Of a DNA stretch of 64,000 bases, positions 44,570 to 53,355 are shown piece by piece. The position numbers were made by a program, and so were the translations under genes. This DNA is from Candidatus Bathyarchaeota archaeon (lineage in GTDB: Archaea > Thermoproteota > Bathyarchaeia > Bathyarchaeales > Bathycorpusculaceae): assembly GCA_026014745.1 (NCBI GenBank), contig JAOZHS010000003.1, forward strand, positions 104,137-168,136, given 5' to 3'. Each line of letters begins with the position of its first letter. The first letter of the stretch is position 1. A model generated the notes under the pieces. It was not told where the DNA came from. It did not search any database and saw only the letters and a program-made list of their open reading frames with translations.

Positions 44570-44899
44570 TTGTTTTTTAGTAAGAAACGCGACCGAATTG
44601 AAATTCTCTCAGACATCCTTAATATTTGCAGAAGACCGCAAACGCAAACATACATACGGGGTCAAACCAACCTCTCGTATGCAATACTTCAAAGCTGCGT
44701 CATGCAATTACTTCTTCATAAGTGGGTAAGCATCTCTGAGGGTAAAGATGGACAAAAAAAACTCAAAATAACACAAGACGGCTTAGTTTTTTTAGAAAAA
44801 TCGTTGGAGCTTCAAGGATTGGTAGGTATAAAGAACTCCCGCAAACCGCTGGTGCCTTTGACCGCAACTAAACAGCAACGGCAACTTACTGATAGGTAA
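44570..44899 (+). CDS. Archaeal winged-helix DNA-binding protein
   Basis: 109 residues from the TTG at 44570; a TTG at 44558 is equally possible. KKRDRIEILSDILNICRR, TNLSYAILQSCVMQLLLHKWVSIS and LKITQDGLVFLEKSLEL match the small archaeal winged-helix/Sso10a-like family, in which NLSY precedes the recognition helix. The last ~25 residues are basic and overlap the convergent mfnE-like gene by 14 bp. Local regulator or DNA-binding protein; target unknown. Confidence 0.75.
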   Translation: MFFSKKRDRIEILSDILNICRRPQTQTYIRGQTNLSYAILQSCVMQLLLHKWVSISEGKDGQKKLKITQDGLVFLEKSLELQGLVGIKNSRKPLVPLTATKQQRQLTDR

Positions 44900-45560
44900 T
44901 GCGGGTACAAACAGTATCTTGCCCATCCAAAACACTTACAACCCGCTGAGCAACCAAACCATTGACCACCCAGCAGTCCAGCTTAAACTCACAAAGAAGC
45001 CTCGGCAACACCGAATCTATGCCCGTTGAGGCTTTGAAGGATAATAGTTCCTTGGCGACCACAGTTTGAAGCAGTTTAGCTTTGGGATTTCTTTTTGGGT
45101 CTGCAGTGAATATGCCGTCAACATCTTTAAGCAACAACAGCCTCTGCGCCCCAAAACACACCGCAAGATAAGCCGCGATAGCATCTGAAGTTACCGCCCA
45201 CGAATTCTCCAGCGGATCATCTGTTAACATAAGCTGAGAAGGCAAAAAAATCGGCAACTTACCCTCATCTAAAACGGTTTTTATCTCATCCAGCGTGTTT
45301 ATGGCTGCTGAGTTTGGAGTTAAATCAGCGAGTAACAAACCGTATTGATCCATGCCTAAAATCGCCATCCGATGCGCCGCAGCATTCGACAAACTAAAGC
45401 GCCTGTCCGCTGAGCGTACTGCATCGGCGAATTCTCCTCCTCCCGGCACTACAAGCATTTGATGTTTCTTTGCGGAATCACTCAAAGTTTCACATAACTT
45501 CCGCAGTGCGGGGGGGTTGTGCATGAGGCTGCCGCCGATTTTAATCACGACCAAATTCAA
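44886..45560 (-). CDS. mfnE: MfnE: amino-acid-kinase-fold kinase of methanofuran synthesis
   Basis: 224 residues. KIGGSLMHNPPALRKL at the N-terminus, VVPGGGEFADAVR, and LLLKDVDGIFTADPKRNPKAKL identify an amino acid kinase fold. In the MfnE family it phosphorylates the aminomethylfuran phosphate to its diphosphate. Assigned mainly by its place after mfnF with a 4-bp overlap. Other small kinases of this fold (for example isopentenyl phosphate kinase) are possible but contextually less likely. Confidence 0.82.
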   Translation of the reverse strand: MNLVVIKIGGSLMHNPPALRKLCETLSDSAKKHQMLVVPGGGEFADAVRSADRRFSLSNAAAHRMAILGMDQYGLLLADLTPNSAAINTLDEIKTVLDEGKLPIFLPSQLMLTDDPLENSWAVTSDAIAAYLAVCFGAQRLLLLKDVDGIFTADPKRNPKAKLLQTVVAKELLSFKASTGIDSVLPRLLCEFKLDCWVVNGLVAQRVVSVLDGQDTVCTRITYQ

Positions 45561-46633
45561 AGCGTGTTGTCCCCTTCAAGTTTTTTAGCAACCATCAAAG
45601 CTACGCCATACGCGGGAGTAGCGATAACCGCTTGAGCATCAACTAACTCGTCAAGCGTAATGATTTTGTCTGCACAGATTGATTCAGCGGCTTTTTTTGC
45701 CAAAAAATTCTTGCCTAACCCTGTAACCACCACCGGCAGTTCACCATTAATTTGTCCTTTTAGATTTGCATAAACTTTGCCCAAACCCGCCGCGATTTGT
45801 TCGACCTGTTTTGAGTAGATGTATTGTGCCATTTCTGTGAGTTCATGAGGTGAGAGCATATTTGTGTCGCCGCAGACTACGCGGGCGAGACGCGCCATAG
45901 CCTCGAAAACACTTCGGTCTCGTCCATCCGCCGTCTCAGAGGTGTACTGTTCAGGTGTGATGTTGCCTAAAATGAGGTGCACATCGCCAGAGAGAGCAAA
46001 CAACTCTGATGATACCGCCGCAACCTCCATTTTTAGGGGAATTGAATGCACTATAGCTGCAATGTTTGTTCTCAGACTCCCCGTGTAGACTAGTTCGCCA
46101 CAGATGAGTTTATCTAAATCCGTTTTGCCTTGTGCGGTGACTTGGCCGTTTTTGATGGGGATTATGCTTGTACTTGTGCTCCCCACATCGACCACTACAC
46201 CGTTTTTGAGGCGCTGGGCGACGAGCCAGCCGGTGGCAGCCCAATTCGCCGCAGCAACCCCTAAGGGTTCAGCCAACGCCGTTTCAGTCGAGACCAATCG
46301 GGCATCAGTGTTTAAGACGTAGAGGGGTGCTTCAGGAAAAGCCGCTTTTGCGCAGCCTAAAACGTGATGGATTCCTTCGCGTTTGGTTTGGTACGCGTCA
46401 GAGAGTTCCGCGGTTATGGTTACGCCTATGGCATCAAACTTGTCCACTTTGAGGCGATGTTTCAACGACAAAAGCACACTTGGAAGCTCCTGGGGAGCCT
46501 TCCATATTGGGAAAAACTCCATGGCAACCCGCGTGGTCCTTAGGGTACCCTCTTGGGAGGTGATGTACGCGGCCTTGGTGTTGGCGCCGCCGATGTCAAA
46601 CGCTAAAACGTCAACCAAACCTTCATGCCTCAA
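45557..46633 (-). CDS. mfnF: MfnF: methanofuran synthase step (ASKHA-like)
   Basis: 358 residues. VLAFDIGGANTKAAYIT at the N-terminus and VVDVGSTSTSIIPI in the middle are the two ASKHA phosphate loops. It belongs to the hydantoinase/oxoprolinase-like family once labelled H4MPT-linked C1 transfer protein. MfnF joins the furan diphosphate to gamma-glutamyltyramine. Overlaps both neighbours by 4 bp. Confidence 0.88.
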   Translation of the reverse strand: MRHEGLVDVLAFDIGGANTKAAYITSQEGTLRTTRVAMEFFPIWKAPQELPSVLLSLKHRLKVDKFDAIGVTITAELSDAYQTKREGIHHVLGCAKAAFPEAPLYVLNTDARLVSTETALAEPLGVAAANWAATGWLVAQRLKNGVVVDVGSTSTSIIPIKNGQVTAQGKTDLDKLICGELVYTGSLRTNIAAIVHSIPLKMEVAAVSSELFALSGDVHLILGNITPEQYTSETADGRDRSVFEAMARLARVVCGDTNMLSPHELTEMAQYIYSKQVEQIAAGLGKVYANLKGQINGELPVVVTGLGKNFLAKKAAESICADKIITLDELVDAQAVIATPAYGVALMVAKKLEGDNTL

Positions 46634-47844
46634 CTTGTTATGTTGCGAAGGTGCTTTTTAGCTTCTTCCAAAGCTGCAGCCGCTTCCTCAGCGGTTTTGC
46701 CTTCGCCCATTACTAATCCGCAGGTTTCCGAATCATCTAATGGAAAAGGAGGAGTGACTACCATGGTTTCTTGGGTGGTTGCCTCAAAAGCGGACATTGA
46801 CGGTTTAGGCACATTTATCTTCATGAAGGCTGCAAAGCCGCATGTTTCGCTTTTCTCTGGTAACTTGCCATGTAAAACTGCCGCCATCAACGCGTCAGCA
46901 ACATTGAACGCAGCAACTTTTCGCAAGCCAACATATGATGTAGTTAACCTCGCGTTAACATCCACCACAAAAACGCCCCCTTTAGCCAGAATTAAGTCGA
47001 CCCCCACATAACCCCGCAGACCCGCCAAATCCTCACACACTCGACTAGCAGTACAAATCGCTGCAGCTTTTTGGGGATGTTCAAAAGGTACCACCCCACC
47101 CATATAGCTTGAAGCGCCATCGGGTCCTTCTAAGGCAAGAAATTGTTGGTTTAAGGTCAGCGGCACAGCTGTTTTGCCATTACAAATCAGGCTGACACTT
47201 ACGCTTTCGCCTTCGATGAACTTTTGGAGTATGAATTTTTTGTTTTGGGATTCTGCTTTGATTTTTGCGCGGGCTGCATCGAGCTGTGTTTGGTCTTTGA
47301 CGACGCTAAGGCCACCGCAGCTTACTCCGTCAGATGGCTTAAGCACTACAGGATAACCCAGTTTATGGGCAGCCTTAGCTATTTCTGACAAGGGGGCGTC
47401 TGTTTCTATTACGCTGGTGTCGGGGAGGACGCCTGTTTTTTGTAGTCGCGTGTTGAGGCTGATTTTATCTGCCGTTATGGCGATTATGCTTGATGGGCTG
47501 TTAAGTACAGGTTTGCCTGTGGCTTCAACCAATTTGACTAATGATTCAAGGGTGTGGTTGGTTTCTGGGGCGATGATTAGTGTAGCATCGTTAATTTGGG
47601 CTAAAGATGCAATAAGCGGTTGCACTTCGCCGCTGTTTGAAACAATTTTTTTGTGGGCAACTGTTAGAGTTGGGTCTAGTTTGAAGAGTCGTTTATCAAG
47701 GATTACTGTGACTTCATAACCTGCAGCAGATAAATCCTCGGTGACGCCGCGGAGCATCGCGAAGCCTTCTGCTAAGACACTGCTTGGTACTGGCTGCGTT
47801 GCATAGCCGCCTCCGCAAACATGCTCATAAACGACAATCTTCAA
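46630..47844 (-). CDS. mfnD: MfnD: tyramine-glutamate ligase (ATP-grasp)
   Basis: 404 residues, start ATG. N-terminus MKIVVYEHVCGGGYATQPVPSSVLAEGFAML is typical of MfnD. The ATP-grasp core includes GYPVVLKPSDGVSCGGLSVV, KFILQKFIEGESVSVSLI and VVDVNARLTTSYVGLR. It forms gamma-glutamyltyramine from tyramine and glutamate with ATP. Positioned between mfnA and mfnF. Confidence 0.9.
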   Translation of the reverse strand: MKIVVYEHVCGGGYATQPVPSSVLAEGFAMLRGVTEDLSAAGYEVTVILDKRLFKLDPTLTVAHKKIVSNSGEVQPLIASLAQINDATLIIAPETNHTLESLVKLVEATGKPVLNSPSSIIAITADKISLNTRLQKTGVLPDTSVIETDAPLSEIAKAAHKLGYPVVLKPSDGVSCGGLSVVKDQTQLDAARAKIKAESQNKKFILQKFIEGESVSVSLICNGKTAVPLTLNQQFLALEGPDGASSYMGGVVPFEHPQKAAAICTASRVCEDLAGLRGYVGVDLILAKGGVFVVDVNARLTTSYVGLRKVAAFNVADALMAAVLHGKLPEKSETCGFAAFMKINVPKPSMSAFEATTQETMVVTPPFPLDDSETCGLVMGEGKTAEEAAAALEEAKKHLRNITS

Positions 47845-47902
47845 CCGTCTGCTTCCCCATTCTTTTCAAGCGTTTGTGGCGCAATGACGCCTTAAAGGTT
47901 TT

Positions 47903-49024
47903 CTATCCTTTTAGCGTCTCTAAAAAAGCGGCAATATGCCGACGCTTAACATGTGGCATGACAACTACGCGGATGCAGTCATAACGTGGCACATAACTAA
48001 CATACCACCCGGTATGCCAGAGTTTTTCAGCTAATTCCTTTGAGTTATCAGATCTAAACGTCACAACATTAAGGGCAGGTTCAATCACCAGTTTAAAACC
48101 AGCCTTTTTGAGACCTTCCGTGAGGTAAGAGGTGTTATCCATGCAGTCTGCCACGATTTTTCGATAGCCATCTGTGCCTAAGGCTCTAAAAACCGCCCAC
48201 ACCGACGCAGCAGAAGCGCCTGAACGGGTGCCCACAAACGTATACTGCCCCTTGTTGGATAGGTAGGGCGTTTCAGTTTTGAGTGCCTCCAGTTGGTCTG
48301 GTTTGCGAAAGAGGATGCCACCGGCTGGTATGGCTGCCATACCCATCTTGTGCGGGTCAACAGTCATAGATTGCACAGCTTCTAACAAGAAATCAAAGTG
48401 CTTTGGGTGATCCATGAAGGGGAGAACCAAACCGCCAAAAGCAGCATCCACATGCAACCAAATCTCGCGTTCAGCCGCTATTTTTGATAGCGCTTCAATT
48501 GGGTCTACGACGCCCAACTCTGAGGTGCCTACGGTTCCAACAATAGCCACTGTTTGCTTAGTTACGAGTTGCTCAACCGAGTCGGGGTCTACTGTGAAGT
48601 CTTCGCGCAGTTCAGCATAGATGGGTCTAAGCGATAGTATTTTGCAGATTTTTGTGAAAGAGAAATGGGCAGATTCGGGAAGAACAACTTCTGGCTCCGA
48701 GGTTTGATGCGTATTTTTTGCTGCTAAAAGTGCCATTAAATTGGCTTCTGTGCCTCCTGAAACAATAAACCCCGCTGTGCTGGGGGAATGTAGCAGTTTG
48801 GAGAGGTCTGCTATGGCTTCTTTTTCGATTTGCGCGGAGCCAGCAAAGAGAGCGATGTCTCCAAGGTTTGAGTCCAGAAACATTTGGTAAGCTTTTTTTG
48901 CGATAGGGTGTGGTTGGGTGCACATGGCGCATAATATTCTGCCGCTACGGTACGCTTGGTCCTTATTGTGAAATCTTTTCAGAGCCGCCAGAACGTTTCT
49001 TGCGTTGGAACCCTTCTGCTGCAA
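47903..49024 (-). CDS. mfnA: MfnA: tyrosine decarboxylase (PLP-dependent)
   Basis: 373 residues. Group II decarboxylase features: AGFIVSGGTEANLMALLAAKN, WLHVDAAFGGLVLPF and the PLP lysine in SMTVDPHKMGMAAIPAGGILF. Makes tyramine for methanofuran; some archaeal homologues decarboxylate aspartate instead, but the linked mfn genes favour tyrosine. The gene starts 2 bp after mfnB. Confidence 0.92.
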   Translation of the reverse strand: MQQKGSNARNVLAALKRFHNKDQAYRSGRILCAMCTQPHPIAKKAYQMFLDSNLGDIALFAGSAQIEKEAIADLSKLLHSPSTAGFIVSGGTEANLMALLAAKNTHQTSEPEVVLPESAHFSFTKICKILSLRPIYAELREDFTVDPDSVEQLVTKQTVAIVGTVGTSELGVVDPIEALSKIAAEREIWLHVDAAFGGLVLPFMDHPKHFDFLLEAVQSMTVDPHKMGMAAIPAGGILFRKPDQLEALKTETPYLSNKGQYTFVGTRSGASAASVWAVFRALGTDGYRKIVADCMDNTSYLTEGLKKAGFKLVIEPALNVVTFRSDNSKELAEKLWHTGWYVSYVPRYDCIRVVVMPHVKRRHIAAFLETLKG

Positions 49025-49026
49025 AG

Positions 49027-49764
49027 TTAAGACCTCACTGTTTTAGCCTGCGTCTCTGCATTCTTTACCATTTCAACCAAGTTTTTGACCAGTGTGGCTG
49101 AGATTTCACCGTCTACTCGATCGTTGTTTGTGCATGCCGCTCCACGTAGCCCCGCGATGTCTGCACCTAACTTGTAGATTAAAGGTAATTGCTCCTTACG
49201 CAGTGAACCTGCCAACGCCACCTGTAAGCCGTATCCGTGCGCGGAAGCCACGAATTTTTGAATTTCCTCGATTGTTAGGTTATCAAAAAGCGTTGTTCCG
49301 TCTTTAACCGAAGTATCTATCATGGCTACTTCTACTTTGGCGAGGTGAGCAATTTCAGGGATAAGTAGCGGGTGGAGGGCGCCGATTTTTTGTGCATCTC
49401 CATACCCTGCAGCGACAACCTTCACCTGAGGGTTTGCCTCTTTTGCTGCCCTACGTATCTGCTCCAAAAAAGCCACAGCTTCATCAACGTTTTTTGCCTC
49501 TTTAAGCCCTACTTTTACGTAATCCACCCCTAAAGAGGCGGCTCCAAACGCGGCAAGTGCCATAGAACCCGTCAAGGGGGCTTCACCGATGGTGCAGCTT
49601 ACTTCCAAATTTCTCGGAGTCATAGCCTTAATCTCTCGTATAACCCATGGAAAATTCGCTCCTAAGGCGCCTTCTTTGGGGTTTTTAACGTCAATTATGT
49701 CTGCTCCGCCTTGGATAGCTGCTTGGGCTTCAACTGCATTGATAGGGCTTATGAGTAGCTTCAA
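49027..49764 (-). CDS. mfnB: MfnB: (5-formylfuran-3-yl)methyl phosphate synthase
   Basis: 245 residues, TTG start. MKLLISPINAVEAQAAIQGGADIIDVKNPKEGALGANFPWVI is the MfnB (DUF556) signature, including the Schiff-base Lys of DVKNPKEG. VDYVKVGLKEA, KVVAAGYGD and LAGSLRKEQL continue the TIM barrel. It makes the furan ring from two glyceraldehyde-3-phosphates. First gene of the operon. The aminotransferase mfnC is not in the cluster. Confidence 0.93.
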   Translation of the reverse strand: MKLLISPINAVEAQAAIQGGADIIDVKNPKEGALGANFPWVIREIKAMTPRNLEVSCTIGEAPLTGSMALAAFGAASLGVDYVKVGLKEAKNVDEAVAFLEQIRRAAKEANPQVKVVAAGYGDAQKIGALHPLLIPEIAHLAKVEVAMIDTSVKDGTTLFDNLTIEEIQKFVASAHGYGLQVALAGSLRKEQLPLIYKLGADIAGLRGAACTNNDRVDGEISATLVKNLVEMVKNAETQAKTVRS

Positions 49765-49796
49765 TAGACATCACAAAGATGCGCCCCTCTGATGCC

Positions 49797-49804
49797 TTTA
49801 AAGT
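49797..49804 (-). promoter_or_regulatory. TATA-like element upstream of mfnB
   Basis: CTTTAAAG, 33 bp before the mfnB start on the minus strand. With no ribosome binding site seen, the transcript may be nearly leaderless. Confidence 0.4.
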
Positions 49805-50008
49805 TTTCCTGTCTATATGGTGCGGTTCTTTGGGCGGAGGCTTTCTTAGATAAAGGCATCTATCCTCCCTTATTTAAAATATCAATAGGCAAGAAAGTTT
49901 GCTTACTTTTGTTGACGCTGAATTTGGTTTTTGTAAATGGTGGGTTAGCGTTTTGTGGGCGGCTTTATCTTTATTACAATGGACAAGGAATAGGTTCTAG
50001 GGGTTTTA

Positions 50009-50305
50009 ATGCATCATAAATTGATTTTTGCCCTCGGTGCCGTCTTTTTGGTAGTAGCTATGGTTATTCCTCCAATAATTCTGGTTTATCAGCAAGAAGC
50101 AGACATTAACAACTACGTGATTGTCCAAGACCCAACAGGTAAACAAACCAACGGAAACATCTCCGTGCAGCTTCCCCCCGAATTCCAACAAGCCCACCGA
50201 ACAAACCTAATATTACTCGCAGCCGTCGAACTCGTTTTTGTTACGTTATTTGTGATAACAATGTATTTTGGAATACGTCACACGCATCCCTCACATGAAC
50301 CCTAA
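50009..50305 (+). CDS. Small two-helix membrane protein
   Basis: 98 residues. Helix 1 ~4-26 (LIFALGAVFLVVAMVIPPIILVY), an outer loop of ~40 residues (EADINNYVIVQDPTGKQTNG...), helix 2 ~68-89 (NLILLAAVELVFVTLFVITMYFG). Ends IRHTHPSHEP. No family recognised. Isolated between the mfn operon and convergent FAD oxidoreductase gene. Confidence 0.65.
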   Translation: MHHKLIFALGAVFLVVAMVIPPIILVYQQEADINNYVIVQDPTGKQTNGNISVQLPPEFQQAHRTNLILLAAVELVFVTLFVITMYFGIRHTHPSHEP

Positions 50306-50317
50306 ACTAACTTGAGT

Positions 50318-51751
50318 TTACTTCTTGGACTGTGCCTCATTGATTTCTAAGATGGCTCCCTGTCGCAAAAGTTCTTCCTGAACCGCTTTCGACTTGACCT
50401 CTCGTGGAGTTTGATTATTCTTAGCGGCTAATGCAGCACAGACGCCAGCAGCCTGCCCAGTAGCCATACAAATCGGCATCGTCCGATAAGACGCGTTGGC
50501 AACGTGTGTTCCGCTGATGCATCTGCCCGCAACCAATAGGTTCTCGACTTTTTTCGGGATTAAACAACGTAAGGGAATTTGGTAGGCGGCACTCGGTTTG
50601 ATTTTGTTGAGTATTGTGCCTTTGCCTTTGGGGTTATGGAGATCGATTGGGTAGGTGCCTAATGCGATAACGTCTTTGAATTTTCTGGCGTACAGCACGT
50701 CTATGGCGTTTAGTTTGTATTCTCCGATTATACGTCTGGATTCCCTCACGGCCGTGGCAACTCCGCTTTGCTGCACGTATGCCTTTTCAAATCCCGGTAT
50801 GTATTTGCGGAGAAAGTGTTCCAGCTCCAAAACTTGGCGTCGTGCCTCAAATTCTGCGCGGGTTAAATCCCAAACGTCAATTCCTAACGTGTTCAAGACA
50901 CGGGTACTGTTTACGAGCACCTGATTATCGTGGACACTGCCAAACATCAAGATTTCTTCACGGGGGACATTTATTTCGCCTTTCTTGGCGGCCTGCTCCA
51001 TAAGCATCTTTAATCCGCGAACACCACGCCATTTCTCAGGATTTGCCTTTGCGAAGCCTCTAAACCGTTCAAGCATTAAACCATCGAGCAGAAAGAGCAG
51101 CGTCATAGGCTGTGCGGTTTTGTCTCTTTTTCTTCCAACTTCAAAGGGTGCTCCGGCAAATGCAGCTACGTCGGCGTCACCTGTGCAATCAATAATCACT
51201 TTAGCTCCGGCAACAACTGGTCCAGATTTGCTTTCAAACACAACTCCTTGTAGGTTGCAGCCGTCGGCTATGGTGCCGCTGGCAAAGGCATGAAACAACA
51301 ACTCGACGTCCGCTTGGTCGAGCATGTTGAGGGCTTCAAGTTTTAGAGTTTCTGGGTCAAAAGGAACCATATAACCCGTTTTAGGGGAAGGCGGATACGC
51401 TGCGTTGGCGGCTTCTAAGCGGGTTATGAGTTGTTTGAGGACTCCGCCGATTGCAGGTTTGCCTTCTCCGTGGTCATTTGGGAACAAAAAATTCTCTTTG
51501 GATTCCACATGGGGATTTTTGGTGGAGGTGTAATATGACGCCCAAACCAGCACCAGCCCTGCGGTTGCGTTGCCCCCCAGAAATCCATAACGCTCCACCA
51601 ACCTGACGTTGGCTCCCGCTTCTGCTGCGCCCATGGCGGCTCCGATGCCGGCGGGTCCACCCCCAACCACCAATACATCTGTTGGAGGCAGAAGTTTCGC
51701 GATTCTTTCGGGTAGCTTAATCTCGCCTATCGGTCTTTCTGCAACAGGCAT
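50318..51751 (-). CDS. FAD-dependent oxidoreductase
   Basis: 477 residues. Rossmann FAD motif DVLVVGGGPAGIGAAMGAAEAGANVRLVERYGFLGGNAT near residue 25, a second site KVIIDCTGDADVAAFAG, and a C-terminal LVAGRCISGTHVANASYRTMPICMATGQAAGVCAAL. This is the FAD_oxidored family, several members of which act on unidentified substrates. Two bp separate it from the pyruvyl transferase gene upstream, indicating one operon. Confidence 0.88.
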   Translation of the reverse strand: MPVAERPIGEIKLPERIAKLLPPTDVLVVGGGPAGIGAAMGAAEAGANVRLVERYGFLGGNATAGLVLVWASYYTSTKNPHVESKENFLFPNDHGEGKPAIGGVLKQLITRLEAANAAYPPSPKTGYMVPFDPETLKLEALNMLDQADVELLFHAFASGTIADGCNLQGVVFESKSGPVVAGAKVIIDCTGDADVAAFAGAPFEVGRKRDKTAQPMTLLFLLDGLMLERFRGFAKANPEKWRGVRGLKMLMEQAAKKGEINVPREEILMFGSVHDNQVLVNSTRVLNTLGIDVWDLTRAEFEARRQVLELEHFLRKYIPGFEKAYVQQSGVATAVRESRRIIGEYKLNAIDVLYARKFKDVIALGTYPIDLHNPKGKGTILNKIKPSAAYQIPLRCLIPKKVENLLVAGRCISGTHVANASYRTMPICMATGQAAGVCAALAAKNNQTPREVKSKAVQEELLRQGAILEINEAQSKK

Positions 51752-51753
51752 CT

Positions 51754-52917
51754 TTAGCCTTCCCTACCTTCAACGGGAACCTCAGGAACCCGAAATGTCA
51801 AATCCGCGGTTTTATGCGTAAGCAGTTCCACGGCAAAGCGGTTATTTTCAGCTGCAAGACGTTTAAAATTGGGCAATAATTGGTGAATTCGCTGTTTTGT
51901 CCGGTCGCGTTCGTCCCATGCTTTATCAATGAAAGCGTTTAGGAGTCCCGAATCTACCTCGTTTAGCGGCGGCATCGGCATCTGCATGTTATCCAGAAAC
52001 CCCGTCACTTTACTCGCGTATGGCAACGGGACAAAGGGCACTCCCTGCAGAGCTGAGAAAATCAAAAAATGCAGCCGCATCCCAATGGTGAAACAAAAAT
52101 TCTCAATCAGCGTCAGCAACTGCCCTGGAGTATACTCCCCCTTTAGCACCCATGCATGTTGAGGTCTTAGCATCTTGGCAATTACCGCATGTGAATGCTG
52201 AACATCAAAAACCTGCCGCTCCATTGGAACAAAAATTACGTCTGCATCGAGACGGCTTATTACGAAGTCGGCGGCATTAGCTAAGAGGACATGATAAAAG
52301 TTAGGGTTTATGTCTGGCGCGGCTGGACCCGGTTCACGCACTGATATGCCTACGAGGGGTCTTTTTCCATGCACTTGCTCAAGCTTTAAGGTATTCTTCG
52401 ACAGACTTTCAGGTTCCAAGAGAAATGCGGGGTCGGCTGTAACTAAAATTTCATGTTGAACGCCAACTTCCTCGAGGACCTTCTTTGCTTCTTTCTCGCG
52501 AACCGTGATTACATCGACGTTGCTTAGAACTTCGCGAACTCGCCTTCGCGAGTTTTCATTGTTAAGGGGGCCTGCACCCACAGCGTAAACCATTGTTGGG
52601 ACGTTATTTTGCTGGGCAAGTTCTAAATCCCGCAAAAAAATGTCAATTTCCTTGTCAAAAAAGATTCCTCCACCTCCCAAAATGAAGAGGTCTAACTGCT
52701 TGATGTCAGGAGTGACTTCGAGTCGAGTTAGTTTGCGATGATCCACGACCTTTTCAACTTGATGACGACTCACTGTATCGGGAGGGTTACGGCTAAAAAC
52801 CGTAATCTCAACGTCCACGGAGGCTCGAAGCTGAGAGACGATACTTTGTAGTATGGCTTCGTCGCCGAGGTTTAATCCGCCATAAGAACCCGAAATGCCC
52901 ACATGAAACTTTTCCAA
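51754..52917 (-). CDS. Polysaccharide pyruvyl transferase (CsaB-like)
   Basis: 387 residues. N-terminus HVGISGSYGGLNLGDEAILQSIVSQL, FILGGGGIFFDKEI, YAVGAGPLNNENSRRRVREVLSNVDVITVREKEA and ISVREPGPAA are typical of CsaB. Members transfer pyruvate ketals onto surface sugars. Co-transcribed with the FAD oxidoreductase gene; a joint role in envelope glycan modification is inference. Confidence 0.88.
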   Translation of the reverse strand: MEKFHVGISGSYGGLNLGDEAILQSIVSQLRASVDVEITVFSRNPPDTVSRHQVEKVVDHRKLTRLEVTPDIKQLDLFILGGGGIFFDKEIDIFLRDLELAQQNNVPTMVYAVGAGPLNNENSRRRVREVLSNVDVITVREKEAKKVLEEVGVQHEILVTADPAFLLEPESLSKNTLKLEQVHGKRPLVGISVREPGPAAPDINPNFYHVLLANAADFVISRLDADVIFVPMERQVFDVQHSHAVIAKMLRPQHAWVLKGEYTPGQLLTLIENFCFTIGMRLHFLIFSALQGVPFVPLPYASKVTGFLDNMQMPMPPLNEVDSGLLNAFIDKAWDERDRTKQRIHQLLPNFKRLAAENNRFAVELLTHKTADLTFRVPEVPVEGREG

Positions 52918-53130
52918 AAAATAACTCCAAAATGATTATGATTTAACTCAAATATAAGTGCTCTATCCACCGCTTAAACCATAGAAACCACCTTTTTGCT
53001 GCTTTGGCGGCGTCTGGGTGCTTTGGATAACAGCCTGCTTTGCTGTTGTGGCAGTACAGTCACATATTTTTATTATCAGTTAACCGTCACATGCTGTGTC
53101 GTCGTTAAGTCGTTTTATGGAGGTGCACTT

Positions 53131-53328
53131 ATGCCTGAACCTGTAAACATAACTGAGAAACTTCAACAGATTGGCCAAACAGCCCAAGATTACCGAGATG
53201 CTCTTGTGAATCAGTTTAAGGATGTGGAAGTGGAAGTCAAAGACTGGAACTTTTCCGTGGGCAAAATGGAAAAAGAATACACAGTGGAAGTCACCCTTAA
53301 GCTGGGTATACGCTCAAAGAAAGCCTAA
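53131..53328 (+). CDS. Small acidic conserved-looking protein
   Basis: 65 residues from the ATG at 53131, chosen for GGAGGTG at 53119-53125; the frame is open further upstream (52996). MPEPVNITEKLQQIGQTAQDYRDALVNQFKD suggests a helix, then two beta-strands (VEVEVKDWNFSVGK, EYTVEVTLKLGIR). No family recognised. Confidence 0.65.
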   Translation: MPEPVNITEKLQQIGQTAQDYRDALVNQFKDVEVEVKDWNFSVGKMEKEYTVEVTLKLGIRSKKA

Positions 53329-53355
53329 CCGCACCTTTTTTTCTTTTGCGGCCTT

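Noticed and set aside
49792-50019. 75-codon frame upstream of the two-helix membrane protein
   Set aside because: It overlaps the mfnB promoter region and the next start, and shows no family features.
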